A stretch of DNA of 64,000 nt from JAGVPT01 sp964439265 (GCA_964439265.1 CAYTOA010000012.1:17575-81574), one strand, 5' to 3'. Counted from the stretch's first letter, positions 25,477 through 33,090 are shown. Program-made: numbers and translations. The notes: generated from the letters alone by a model not told the origin.

Positions 25477-26292
25477 ATGGAACTATTCAAAATCGGCTTT
25501 ATCACCATCTCGCTGATTGACGTGTTCGACATCGCCGTCGTTTCGTTCATCTTCTACCGGCTTTACGTGGTGATGCGCGGGACAATTGCTGCGCAGATAT
25601 TCGTGGGTATGATGGTTATTGTCGGTTTTTCGTTTCTTGCTCAAGCCATCAATCTGAAAGCGATGGGGTGGCTGCTGCATACGCTCACCGACATCTGGGT
25701 CATCGCCTTCGTGATCTTGTTCCAGCCTGAAATTCGCCGTCTGCTTTCCACGATCGCGCGGAACAGGATCGTGCGGATGTTCTTGCGGATCGACGTCGAT
25801 GAGTCGATCGAGGAAATCGCCAGCGCCGCGGTCGATCTTTCAAAGAAAAAACAGGGAGCATTGATCATCATCGTGCGGGGTACGGGCTTGAAAAGCGTCA
25901 GCGAGTCCGGCATCATACTCCAGGCAAGAGTGAGCAGGGCGCTGCTGCTTTCTATCTTCAATCCAAAATCGCCGCTCCACGACGGCGCTGTGATCGTGAA
26001 CGACAGGACTATCGAAGCGGCCCGGTGTACGCTGCCGTTGTCGGCCGTGACACGTGTGGGCGACATCGTGTTAGGAATGCGGCATCGAGCTGCGCTGGGC
26101 ATTTCGGAACAGGCGGATGTCATTTCCGTAGTGGTATCTGAAGAGACCGGAACAATTTCGCTTGCTGAAGACGGCACGCTGTTGCGGGGGCTGAAATCGC
26201 AAGAGCTGCGGAAAGAGCTCCGCGGACGCCTCGTCCTTTCAATGGAACGATCGTGGAAGAACATGTGGCAGGCAGTACAGGACGAAGTGTAG
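25477..26292 (+). CDS. cdaA: Diadenylate cyclase, CdaA type
   Basis: A 271-aa membrane-bound enzyme making cyclic di-AMP from two ATP. There are three N-terminal hydrophobic helices (residues about 10-85) followed by the DAC domain, with the catalytic motifs LHDGAVIV (Asp169-Gly170-Ala171) and MRHRAALG (Arg202-His203-Arg204). The RHR motif is intact, so it should be active. Cyclic di-AMP controls osmolyte and potassium balance. It is cotranscribed with folP and probably with the following GT2 gene. Confidence 0.95.
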   Translation: MELFKIGFITISLIDVFDIAVVSFIFYRLYVVMRGTIAAQIFVGMMVIVGFSFLAQAINLKAMGWLLHTLTDIWVIAFVILFQPEIRRLLSTIARNRIVRMFLRIDVDESIEEIASAAVDLSKKKQGALIIIVRGTGLKSVSESGIILQARVSRALLLSIFNPKSPLHDGAVIVNDRTIEAARCTLPLSAVTRVGDIVLGMRHRAALGISEQADVISVVVSEETGTISLAEDGTLLRGLKSQELRKELRGRLVLSMERSWKNMWQAVQDEV

Positions 26293-26312
26293 CGTGACGG
26301 AATCGAGTGTCA

Positions 26313-26978
26313 ATGAAGAATATCGGCGTTATCATTCCTGCGTTCAACGCGGGCGGGACGATCGGCGCAGTGATCGCCGGGGTTGCACAATATATCAACC
26401 GCGCAAACATTATCGTCGTCGACGACGGCTCTTCGGATACGACCGCATCGGTGGCAGCATCCTTTGATGTTCGAGTCTTACGGCATTCAGTGAACAGTGG
26501 AAAGGGAGCCGCACTTCAAACCGGCTTTGATTCTGTGCTTGAGACTTCCCTCGACGCCGTCATTACGCTGGACGCCGACCTCCAGCATCCCCCCGATTGC
26601 ATCCCGCAGTTTACCGGCCTCTATTCGTCAGGCGAGTTCGATATCATCATCGGGAGCCGGCTTCACAATAGAAAAGGAATGCCGTTTCACCGCATTCTCT
26701 CGAACACGATTACGACGTTTTTGGTCTCCGCGCGAACTGCAAAAAAAATTACCGACAGTCAATCGGGCTACCGTCTGATCGATCGGAAGGTACTAGAGGC
26801 TCTTCGTCTGCAATCGCTGGGGTTTGAGGCCGAGACGGAATTCATTATCAAGGCGGCTTCGCTTGGGTTTCGGTTCGGATCAGTTCCAATACGGACGATC
26901 TATGCGGGGGAGAAAAGTTATATGACAAATTTTGCAACGACAGTGAATTTTATAAGAGTATTGTTTCAGGATTATTAA
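26313..26978 (+). CDS. Family 2 glycosyltransferase (polyprenyl-phosphate hexosyltransferase type)
   Basis: A 221-aa GT-A-fold enzyme of the DPM1/DPG-synthase-like group. Seen: VIIPAFNAGGTIGAVI, VVDDGSSDTT, HSVNSGKGAALQTGF and DADLQHPPD (the DxD-type metal site). The QSGYRLIDRKVL segment follows. There is no C-terminal membrane segment, so it is the soluble type. It likely transfers a sugar to undecaprenyl phosphate. GTG 26307 is an alternative start. Confidence 0.85.
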   Translation: MKNIGVIIPAFNAGGTIGAVIAGVAQYINRANIIVVDDGSSDTTASVAASFDVRVLRHSVNSGKGAALQTGFDSVLETSLDAVITLDADLQHPPDCIPQFTGLYSSGEFDIIIGSRLHNRKGMPFHRILSNTITTFLVSARTAKKITDSQSGYRLIDRKVLEALRLQSLGFEAETEFIIKAASLGFRFGSVPIRTIYAGEKSYMTNFATTVNFIRVLFQDY

Positions 26979-26991
26979 CTTATGTTGCCCT

Positions 26992-27060
26992 CTCTGTGCA
27001 TCCTCTGTGTCACTCTGTGTAAAAAAACCGTTTCACTGAGTGACACAGAGAAGCACAGAG
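26992..27060. repeat. Nested CTCTGTG inverted repeat
   Basis: CTCTGTGC (26992-26999) pairs with GCACAGAG (27053-27060), and CTCTGTGTCACTC (27003-27015) pairs perfectly with GAGTGACACAGAG (27038-27050). The result is a 21-bp two-part stem around an A-rich loop. It may terminate the folP-cdaA-GT2 unit or be a copy of a dispersed intergenic element. Confidence 0.7.
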
Positions 27061-27098
27061 TTTAACGGTTCCACAAAAATATAAACATTAGGGCTCTT

Positions 27099-27734
27099 TT
27101 GGGACGATTCGAAACTGAACGAAAAGAAATGATTTCATTATTGGAAACGAGGGGAATCACCGACCCCAACGTCCTCGCGGCAATGACGAAAGTTGAACGT
27201 CATCTTTTTGTAGAGCAGCCGTTTGTGAACCGTGCGTACGAGGATAGCGCGCTCCCTATCGGCCATGAGCAGACCATTTCTCAGCCGTATACAGTAGCAT
27301 ATATGACTCAGGCGCTCGCATGCAAACCTGGAAATAAAGTGCTCGAAGTGGGGACAGGGTCGGGTTACCAGGCGGTTGTTCTCGCTAAGATGGGATGCAG
27401 GGTGTTCACGATCGAACGCCATCTCGGACTCCTCTCTGAGGCAAGAAAGATGTTCGACAAAATGAACCTTCGCATCGCATCGAAAGGGGGAGACGGCACA
27501 ATTGGATGGAGTGAATTTGCTCCGTTCGACGGAATTATCGTCACCGCCGGCGCCCCCGATGTTCCGGAATCGCTCAAGCAGCAGCTCGCCGACGGCGGGC
27601 GGTTGGTGATCCCTGTCGGTGATCGTGAAGTTCAGAAAGTGCTGGTGATCAAAAGAATGGGCGAGAAGTTCATGACGGAAGAAACCTTCGGCTTCAAATT
27701 TGTACCCCTCGTCGGAAAAAATGGATGGAGTTGA
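27099..27734 (+). CDS. pcm: Protein-L-isoaspartate O-methyltransferase
   Basis: A SAM-dependent enzyme of 211 aa that methylates isoaspartyl residues to repair aged proteins. ERKEMISLLETRGI and AMTKVERHLFV form the usual N-terminus, EQTISQPYTVAYMTQ is the family hallmark, VLEVGTGSGYQAVVLA is the SAM-binding glycine loop, and IIVTAGAPDVPESL follows. The TTG at 27099 is taken as start because the conserved part begins before the first ATG (27129); no good ribosome site is seen. Its end overlaps miaA by 10 nt. Confidence 0.9.
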   Translation: MGRFETERKEMISLLETRGITDPNVLAAMTKVERHLFVEQPFVNRAYEDSALPIGHEQTISQPYTVAYMTQALACKPGNKVLEVGTGSGYQAVVLAKMGCRVFTIERHLGLLSEARKMFDKMNLRIASKGGDGTIGWSEFAPFDGIIVTAGAPDVPESLKQQLADGGRLVIPVGDREVQKVLVIKRMGEKFMTEETFGFKFVPLVGKNGWS

Positions 27735-28660
27735 GCAGCCCCCTTCCCACAATTCTCGTTATCGTCGGCCCTACGGCTTCGGGAAAAACCTCACTTGCTC
27801 TTGAAATCGCCCGCCGCACGTCTGCAGAGATCATTTCCGCAGACTCACGCCAGGTGTATCAATATCTCACTATTGGAACGGCGAAACCGACTCCGGATGA
27901 ACTAAAGGAGGTCAAACATTATTTTGTGGATCAAATCCTTCCAGATCAGCACTTCAGCGCTGGCGAGTTCGGCATCGACGGCAGAAAAATAATCGACAAG
28001 ATCATCGGGCAAAAAAAAATGCCGGTCATCGTCGGCGGGACCGGTCTCTATATTCGCTCGCTTGTCGACGGATTGTTTTCGGGCCCCGGCAGAGAAGAAC
28101 ATTTACGCGAAAACTTGGAAGCCAGGCTGGAGTCGGAGGGAGTTGATGTCCTTCTTGAGGAATTACGGCGTGTTGATCCCGAAGCGGCGGCAAGAATGCT
28201 CCCGTCGAATCAACGGAGGATCATACGTGCGCTGGAAGTTTATTACGCGACCGGAAAGCCGATTTCGCAGCATCACGGCGAACATGAGAAGAAGAAGTTT
28301 TTCAATCCTGTCTTTGCCGGGCTGCAGTGGGAACGGAAGAAACTGTACGACCGGGTCAATTCCCGTGTTGAGAGAATGCTTGCCGCCGGTTTTTTGGATG
28401 AGGTGAAGGGATTGGTCTCCCGCGGTTATGACGACCAGTACAAATCTCTTCAGACAGTGGGCTATAAAGAGGCGTTTGCCTTCCTGCGGAAAGATATTAG
28501 TTACGAGCGGATGGTCGAATTGATGAAGCAGAATACCCGCCGTTTTGCCAAGCGCCAATTGACCTGGTTTAGGAGGGACGCAAGGATTCGTTGGTTCGAT
28601 ATCGGTGAAGAGAACGAGATTCCGCGGATTGCAGAAGAGGTTTTGATTTTGCTGAAATAA
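27725..28660 (+). CDS. miaA: tRNA dimethylallyltransferase
   Basis: A 311-aa enzyme that adds a dimethylallyl group to A37 of tRNAs reading U-starting codons. Seen: the P-loop IVGPTASGKTSLALE (residues about 12-26), ADSRQVYQYLTIGTAKP, HYFVDQILPDQHFSAGEF, VGGTGLYIRSLVDGL and the C-terminal SLQTVGYKEAF with KRQLTWFR. Full length. Translationally coupled to pcm by overlap. Confidence 0.97.
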   Translation: MELSSPLPTILVIVGPTASGKTSLALEIARRTSAEIISADSRQVYQYLTIGTAKPTPDELKEVKHYFVDQILPDQHFSAGEFGIDGRKIIDKIIGQKKMPVIVGGTGLYIRSLVDGLFSGPGREEHLRENLEARLESEGVDVLLEELRRVDPEAAARMLPSNQRRIIRALEVYYATGKPISQHHGEHEKKKFFNPVFAGLQWERKKLYDRVNSRVERMLAAGFLDEVKGLVSRGYDDQYKSLQTVGYKEAFAFLRKDISYERMVELMKQNTRRFAKRQLTWFRRDARIRWFDIGEENEIPRIAEEVLILLK

Positions 28661-28685
28661 TTTTGTATAATTGATCGAGTCATAA

Positions 28686-28758
28686 GGGCCGTTAGCTCAG
28701 CTGGGAGAGCGCGTGAATGGCATTCACGAGGTCAGCGGTTCGATCCCGCTACGGTCCA
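28686..28758 (+). tRNA. tRNA-Ala (anticodon GGC)
   Basis: A full cloverleaf: acceptor GGGCCGT/ACGGTCC, D-arm, anticodon stem CGTGA/TCACG around ATGGCAT (anticodon GGC, U33 present), variable AGGTC, T-arm AGCGG-TTCGATC-CCGCT and discriminator A. CCA is not encoded. Confidence 0.95.
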
Positions 28759-28767
28759 CATCAAACG

Positions 28768-28800
28768 AAAAAAGGGAACAACATTGTTGTTCCCTTTTTT
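28768..28800. terminator. Bidirectional terminator between tRNA-Ala and tRNA-Pro
   Basis: A perfect 15-bp stem (AAAAAAGGGAACAAC / GTTGTTCCCTTTTTT) with a 3-nt loop ATT. It has a T tract on either strand and separates two convergent tRNA genes. Confidence 0.92.
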
Positions 28801-28804
28801 ATTG

Positions 28805-28879
28805 TCGGGGCGGGGAGATTCGAACTCCCGACCTCTTGGTCCCGAACCAAGCGCTCTAGCCGGGCTGAGCCACGCCCCG
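28805..28879 (-). tRNA. tRNA-Pro (anticodon CGG)
   Basis: On the minus strand: acceptor CGGGGCG/CGCCCCG, D-arm GCTCAGCCCGGCTAGAGC, anticodon arm CTTGG-TTCGGGA-CCAAG (anticodon CGG), T-arm GGGAG-TTCGAAT-CTCCC and discriminator A. CCA is not encoded. Confidence 0.95.
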
Positions 28880-28982
28880 TATTTCGTTATACTGTTTTGA
28901 CTTCGTGGTGCGCATCAATATACGAACGATTGCCCAATTTGTCAACGAAATGAAGCTGCTCAAAAAATTCTTCATTTTGTAC

Positions 28983-29037
28983 TTGACAAATTCCTTCCGA
29001 TAGTATATATTCCACTATAGTAAAAATATATACACTA
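28983..29037 (+). promoter_or_regulatory. lexA promoter with repeated ATAGT/ACTAT half-sites
   Basis: TTGACA (28983-28988) and TATATT (29006-29011) are spaced by 17 nt, a good sigma-70-type promoter. From 29001 the sequence reads ATAGT, nine bases, ACTATAGT, twelve bases, ACTAT, so inverted half-sites overlap the -10 and the start region. This is a plausible autoregulatory LexA operator of a non-canonical type. No E. coli-like CTGT-ACAG or Bacillus-like GAAC-GTTC box is present. Confidence 0.55.
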
Positions 29038-29053
29038 TGTAAAGGATTTCACT

Positions 29054-29719
29054 ATGCCATCGCCATCGGTCGAACTCACCTCCCGTCAGCAAAAGGTCTA
29101 TAACTTTGTGAAGCAGTTCATCGAGGACAACAGTTACCCTCCGACGCTGCAGGAAATTTCCGACAAGTTGAAGATCCAGCCGAGCGCCGCCCGGATGCAC
29201 CTTCTTCTTATGGAAAAGAAGAAGGCGCTGCGGTACGTTCCGAACACTTCACGCGGCATCGAACTGCTGCATGAACGGCCGTCCGGCATTCCGATCTACG
29301 GAAGTGCGCCGGCAGGGCATCCGTTCACCTCTCAGGAAAACATGGTCGATACCTTCGAGGTCCGGCGCTACATTACTGCGTCCGACGATTTGTTCGGCAT
29401 TTACGTCCGGGGCGACAGCATGAAGGATGCGCAGCTTTCTACCGGCGACCTGCTCTTCGTCGACCCCAAAAAGGACCCCCGTAACGGCGAGATCGTGGTC
29501 GCCGCCGTGGAAGGAGAGCCGACGATCAAACGGTATTATAGAGAAGAGAGCGGCGTGGTGCTTCGTCCGGAAAATAAGAAATACAAGCCGATTCACGTCA
29601 GCAGAAGCGACGAAAATTTCAAAGTACTCGGCGTTGTGGTCGGGATGATCCGCGCCCTCGACAAAAAGAAGATCGACGCGTTGACCGATGAATACAAAGC
29701 GTACTCAAAGGCATCGTGA
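29054..29719 (+). CDS. lexA: LexA repressor
   Basis: A 221-aa SOS regulator. The N-terminal winged helix spans residues about 8-70 (SRQQKVYNFVKQFI, PPTLQEISDKL). The cleavage bond is Ala87-Gly88 in GSAPAGHPF, the catalytic Ser is Ser122 (RGDSM) and the Lys is Lys159 (PTIKRY). All autoproteolysis residues are present, so RecA-stimulated self-cleavage is expected. The recognition helix IQPSAARMHLLLME differs from the E. coli form, fitting an unusual operator upstream. The gene is followed 14 nt on by a small unknown gene. Confidence 0.93.
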   Translation: MPSPSVELTSRQQKVYNFVKQFIEDNSYPPTLQEISDKLKIQPSAARMHLLLMEKKKALRYVPNTSRGIELLHERPSGIPIYGSAPAGHPFTSQENMVDTFEVRRYITASDDLFGIYVRGDSMKDAQLSTGDLLFVDPKKDPRNGEIVVAAVEGEPTIKRYYREESGVVLRPENKKYKPIHVSRSDENFKVLGVVVGMIRALDKKKIDALTDEYKAYSKAS

Positions 29720-29733
29720 GGAACGAGGTGGCT

Positions 29734-29934
29734 ATGGCAACGTCGACATATTCGATAGAAGAAGAACGGCAGATCAATTTTTATCTCAAACAGATCCTGG
29801 ACCTGCTGAGCGTGCGCATTCCGGAAGACCATTTTGGGACGGTGGAGATCGCATTCCCGCGCCAGAACGGCAAGATAGCCGGGGAAGTGGAGATAAAATT
29901 ACGTTCGAAGCATCGGCGGGGAAAGGTCCAGTAA
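29734..29934 (+). CDS. Small hypothetical protein downstream of lexA
   Basis: A 66-aa acidic-to-neutral soluble protein (SIEEERQINFYLKQILDLL, VEIKLRSKHRRGKVQ). No domain is recognised. It is likely cotranscribed with lexA; a GTG overlapping the lexA stop (29716) is an alternative start. The position could make it SOS-controlled, but nothing in the sequence shows its role. Confidence 0.55.
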   Translation: MATSTYSIEEERQINFYLKQILDLLSVRIPEDHFGTVEIAFPRQNGKIAGEVEIKLRSKHRRGKVQ

Positions 29935-29985
29935 CAGCCAACTGATCGCAAATTTTGTTATTGATAATTTTACGGACAGGAAACA

Positions 29986-30390
29986 ATGATGAACCGCGCA
30001 ACAGGAACATTTGAAGTGAAGCTCAATCCTCAGAAACTGGCGGACGGTGCGGCGGACTCAACATTAGGGCGGCTGTCGATCGACAAGCAGTTTCACGGTG
30101 ATCTTGAAGCTGTCAGCACGGGGGAGATGCTGAGTGCGGGAACGAGCGTTAAAGGGTCGGCCGGATATGTCGCGATTGAGCGGGTCAGCGGCACGCTGCA
30201 GGGGCGCAGCGGTGCTTTCGCGCTGCAGCATAGCGGCACCATGACACGCGGTGCTGCACAGCTGAGCGTTACCGTCGTGCCCGATTCCGGAACGGACCAG
30301 CTGGCCGGACTTGCCGGGCAGATGACAATCAATATCGTTGACGGGAAACATTTTTATGATTTCGATTACACGATCGCAGAAACCCATTGA
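29986..30390 (+). CDS. DUF3224-family protein
   Basis: A 134-aa beta-rich protein matching the DUF3224 (allene-oxide-cyclase-like barrel) pattern: ATGTFEVKLNPQK, LSIDKQFHGDLEAVSTGEML, KGSAGYVAIERVSGTL, GAFALQHSGTM and SVTVVPDSGTDQLAGLAG. The function of this widespread family is unknown. The gene has a ribosome site (GGACAGGAAACAATG) and starts a run of three small genes on the same strand. Confidence 0.88.
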   Translation: MMNRATGTFEVKLNPQKLADGAADSTLGRLSIDKQFHGDLEAVSTGEMLSAGTSVKGSAGYVAIERVSGTLQGRSGAFALQHSGTMTRGAAQLSVTVVPDSGTDQLAGLAGQMTINIVDGKHFYDFDYTIAETH

Positions 30391-30399
30391 AGGACGCCG

Positions 30400-30726
30400 A
30401 TGAGAATGGAAACGACCGAAGAGTTATATAAAGAGCTGCTGTCGCTTCTGAAAAAAGTCGGGACATTTGAAACCGAGCAGAAGAAAGAATCTATCCATAT
30501 CGTGAACGGCAGGGCGTTTGTGGGCGTCCACCCAAAAAAGAGTTACCTGGGAGTGAATATCGTTCTTGAAAAAGGCGAGAGTCTGCTCAAGGCTGATAAG
30601 ATTGAACAGGTTTCCGCTCGCCGGTTTCATCATTTTTTTAAGATAACATCGAAACGGCAGATGAATAAACCGTTTGTCCGGCTGCTGCACGAGGCCTATC
30701 AACTCACAAACCTCACGGAGAAATAA
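30400..30726 (+). CDS. DUF5655-family protein
   Basis: A 108-aa protein. LYKELLSLLKKVGTFETEQKKESIHIVNGRAF VGVHPKK and the basic HHFFKITS segment match the DUF5655 domain, often annotated as a transport-associated or nuclease-adjacent domain of unknown role. It begins 9 nt after the DUF3224 gene and ends 4 nt before the AHSA1 gene. Confidence 0.7.
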   Translation: MRMETTEELYKELLSLLKKVGTFETEQKKESIHIVNGRAFVGVHPKKSYLGVNIVLEKGESLLKADKIEQVSARRFHHFFKITSKRQMNKPFVRLLHEAYQLTNLTEK

Positions 30727-30730
30727 TATC

Positions 30731-31162
30731 ATGGCAAAGCATCCTCTCCTTTTGCGAAAGACGCTGAGCATCAAGGCTCCGGCGTCGAAAGTGTGGGAAG
30801 CGTTGACGTCCCCGGAATGGATCAAGCAATACCTGTTTGGCACGAAGGTGATCTCCGACTGGAAAGCGGGAAGCCCGATTCGTTTCACTGGGACGTGGGA
30901 AGGAAAAGAATACGAAGACAAAGGAACGATCCTGAAATTCGAAAAAGGGAAGGTTTTCCAATACAGCTATTGGAGTTCCTTTTCATCGACGCCCGACATT
31001 CCGGAAAACTATGCCGTCCTGACATTCGAGCTCTCATCGCATGGCGATAAGACCGAGCTTTTGCTGACTCAGGACAATATTGCCAGCGAAGCGGAGCTGG
31101 AACATTCCAGCAAGAATTGGGAAGGAGTATTGGGAGCGATGAAAAAGCTGATTGAAAAATGA
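30731..31162 (+). CDS. SRPBCC/AHSA1-domain protein
   Basis: A 143-aa protein of the START/Bet v1-like superfamily (activator of Hsp90 homologue 1 type). The N-terminal LSIKAPASKVWEALTSPEWIKQYLFG is diagnostic, and the C-terminal helix SKNWEGVLGAMKKLIEK completes the fold. It likely binds a hydrophobic ligand; the substrate is unknown. It closes the DUF3224-DUF5655-AHSA1 run, a typical cluster of small accessory genes. Confidence 0.88.
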   Translation: MAKHPLLLRKTLSIKAPASKVWEALTSPEWIKQYLFGTKVISDWKAGSPIRFTGTWEGKEYEDKGTILKFEKGKVFQYSYWSSFSSTPDIPENYAVLTFELSSHGDKTELLLTQDNIASEAELEHSSKNWEGVLGAMKKLIEK

Positions 31163-31205
31163 AGCGCGGTCGGAGATCCCTGAATTATTAGTTGCGACAT
31201 TGATT

Positions 31206-31307
31206 ATGAAAAGAATAAAGCATAAGAGGTCAAAAAGCTTTTATGACGTGATGCCAGATGGTGCGGTTCTTTCCCTTTTAAAACAAATCCGTTGGAAGAA
31301 AAGCTGA
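31206..31307 (+). CDS. Possible small protein or gene remnant
   Basis: A 33-codon frame (MKRIKHKRSKSFYDVMPDGA...) overlapping the next frame by 16 nt at the start of an AT-rich stretch. No ribosome site is convincing. It may be a leftover of a larger gene partly deleted on arrival of the downstream Gp37/Gp68 gene. Confidence 0.25.
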   Translation: MKRIKHKRSKSFYDVMPDGAVLSLLKQIRWKKS

Positions 31308-31534
31308 AGAGTTTTTTAGAGGGACGCAAGCGTTACAATGGTGAGATTTATGAGTTCGTTCTGAAGTGTGGCTTTTTGCCAAAGCATGCCAATGAAGTTT
31401 TTTTCAATTGGCAAAACAAGGATATATTAATTGTGGAAACTGATAAAGGAGAAAAAGCGCGGAAACGTGCATTCTACATAGCGTATAAATACTATCACGA
31501 TGACAGCAAAAAAGTTAAATTCGAATTAAGGTAA
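31292..31534 (+). pseudogene. Fragment resembling the C-terminus of a three-Cys-motif partner protein (TcmP)
   Basis: 80 residues with a winged-helix look (EIYEFVLKCGFLPKHANEVF, then KRAFYIAY and the end KKVKFELR) recall the C-terminal domain of TcmP proteins, which usually precede Gp37/Gp68 genes as here (the stop is 1 nt before the next ATG). A full TcmP has over 300 residues, and the methyltransferase-like part is absent. It is either a truncated remnant or a stand-alone wHTH. The start codon TTG is uncertain. The base composition is AT-richer than the surroundings. Confidence 0.45.
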
Positions 31535-31535
31535 T

Positions 31536-32261
31536 ATGGCACAGTCAAGCATTGAATGGACTGAGATGACGTGGAACCCGACAACCGGGTGTTCCAAAAT
31601 CTCCGCTGGATGCAAATTTTGCTATGCCGAGATCATGTCTCGTCGGTTGCAAGGGATGGGCATTGAAAAGTATAAAGATGGATTTGCTGTAAGAATGCAT
31701 CCGGACGCATTAAGGATTCCATACTCTTGGAAAACATCAAAAATTGTTTTTGTTAATTCGATGAGTGATTTATTCCATGAAAACATTCCTTTAGAGTTTA
31801 TTCAACGGGTTTTTGATGTGATGAATGACAATCCGCAGCATGTTTTTCAGATACTCACGAAAAGAGCTGAGAGACTTTTAAAGCTTCATTCAGGACTGAA
31901 ATGGACGCACAATATTTGGATGGGGGTTTCCGTTGAGAACGACAAAGTGAAGCACCGGATCGACTTATTACGGAAGACAAAGGCAAAGGTGAAATTCCTT
32001 TCCTGCGAGCCTCTTATTGGACCGCTTTACGATATGAATCTAAAGAAACTAGATTGGGTGATTGTCGGCGGTGAAAGCGGGCATCGGCCGCGGCCAATGG
32101 AAACGGATTGGGTTTTGGATATTCAGGGGCAATGTAAAAAAGCCGATGTCGCTTTCTTTTTTAAACAATGGGGTGGAAGAAATAAAAAGAAAAATGGCAG
32201 GCTTCTTAACGGCCAGACGTATGATGAGATGCCTGAAATGATGGAATTAGAAAAGGAATAA
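31536..32261 (+). CDS. Phage Gp37/Gp68-family (DUF5131) three-Cys-motif protein
   Basis: A 241-aa protein with the family start SSIEWTEMTWNPTTGCSKIS and a radical-SAM-like cysteine cluster, TGCSKISAGCKFCYAE (Cys at spacing 7 and 3). VNSMSDLFHE, QILTKRAER and VIVGGESGHRPRPME follow. Members are found in phages and mobile regions and are of unknown biochemical function. AT-rich codon use and a broken TcmP-like partner upstream suggest acquisition by transfer. Confidence 0.88.
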   Translation: MAQSSIEWTEMTWNPTTGCSKISAGCKFCYAEIMSRRLQGMGIEKYKDGFAVRMHPDALRIPYSWKTSKIVFVNSMSDLFHENIPLEFIQRVFDVMNDNPQHVFQILTKRAERLLKLHSGLKWTHNIWMGVSVENDKVKHRIDLLRKTKAKVKFLSCEPLIGPLYDMNLKKLDWVIVGGESGHRPRPMETDWVLDIQGQCKKADVAFFFKQWGGRNKKKNGRLLNGQTYDEMPEMMELEKE

Positions 32262-32265
32262 TTCG

Positions 32266-32748
32266 ATGAAAATATTCAGGATGCCGATTTTATCTGTTCT
32301 TACGCTTTGCCTCTTTGGTTTTCTTAGCTTTACACTGTATGCCCAGGACTCATTACATTCCACAACAAAGGGATCAGCCGTGACAGTCTCAAACAACAAT
32401 CTTCGCATCGATTATATAGAGTTTTCCGCCGTCGATATTGCAGCGGTAAGGAATTTTTACTCGGCCGTTTTTGGTTGGCAATTTACCGACTACGGGCCCG
32501 ACTACACGAGTTTCGAGGATGGCCGGATCAGCGGAGGGTTCGCGAAGGCGCCATCGGTCTCCGGCAGCGGCGTGCTCGTGGTGATCTATTCGTCCGAACT
32601 GGAAAAAACGAAAGATGCTGTCGTTCGCAACGGCGGGAAAATAACGAAACCGCCGTTCAATTTCCCCGGCGGTTGGCGTTTTCACTTTACCGACCCGAGT
32701 GGAAATGAGCTTGCTGTATGGAGTGAGAATAACGGCGTCAAAAAATAG
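32266..32748 (+). CDS. VOC (glyoxalase-fold) protein with signal peptide
   Basis: 160 aa. Residues 1-26 are a hydrophobic Sec-type leader (LSVLTLCLFGFLSFTLYAQ, cleavage after AQ). The rest is a VOC domain of the secreted/regulatory glyoxalase-like type: IDYIEFSAVDIAAVRNFY, FGWQFTDYG, RFHFTDPSGNELAVWSE. Most VOC proteins of this subtype are cytoplasmic, so export is unusual. It is not clearly part of the preceding gene's unit despite the 4-nt gap. Confidence 0.75.
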   Translation: MKIFRMPILSVLTLCLFGFLSFTLYAQDSLHSTTKGSAVTVSNNNLRIDYIEFSAVDIAAVRNFYSAVFGWQFTDYGPDYTSFEDGRISGGFAKAPSVSGSGVLVVIYSSELEKTKDAVVRNGGKITKPPFNFPGGWRFHFTDPSGNELAVWSENNGVKK

Positions 32749-33090
32749 TCTCACGCAAAGCTGCCAAGGCGCAAAATGCATTGCAAATAAAATTTGCGCG
32801 GCTTTGCGACTGGCGAAGCCATCATCCTGGGGAGTCCTTCGGACCTTCGGGAATTGCGCGAGACAAGTGTTCTTGATTTTCCAGAGGTCTACATAATAAG
32901 TATATGACTTAGTTTTTGTCTGTTTCCTTTTGTGCTTCTTCGTGTCCTTCGTGGATCGCCCGGTAAGAAGAATGTAACGACATAGCAACAGGGTTGTTGA
33001 AATACTCAAGCCCGGTTTTGTGAAGAGCGCCGTCATGCGTTCTCTCGAAACCGGGTTTTTTGTTTGTCTTCATCTCACAAGGAGGCTGCA
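32749..33090. repeat. Dispersed CGCAAAG-type repeat, copy 3, and leader region
   Basis: No gene in 342 nt. From 32750, CTCACGCAAAGCTGCCAAGG ... pairs with TTTGCGCGGCTTTGCGAC (32798-32815) as an inverted repeat, followed by GGCGAAGCCATC, which is the reverse of part of the 497 copy. A phrase GTGCTTCTTCGTGTCCTTCG lies at 32932-32951, similar in style to other dispersed repeats. A terminator-like hairpin sits at 33011-33061. Confidence 0.55.
33011..33061 (+). terminator. Terminator-like hairpin just upstream of the DUF72 gene
   Basis: CCCGGTTT (33011-33018) pairs with AAACCGGG (33048-33055), followed by six T. The loop contains a second stem (GAGCGC / GCGTTC). It ends 29 nt before the DUF72 start, so it could terminate a short transcript or act as an attenuator of that gene. 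Confidence 0.65.
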
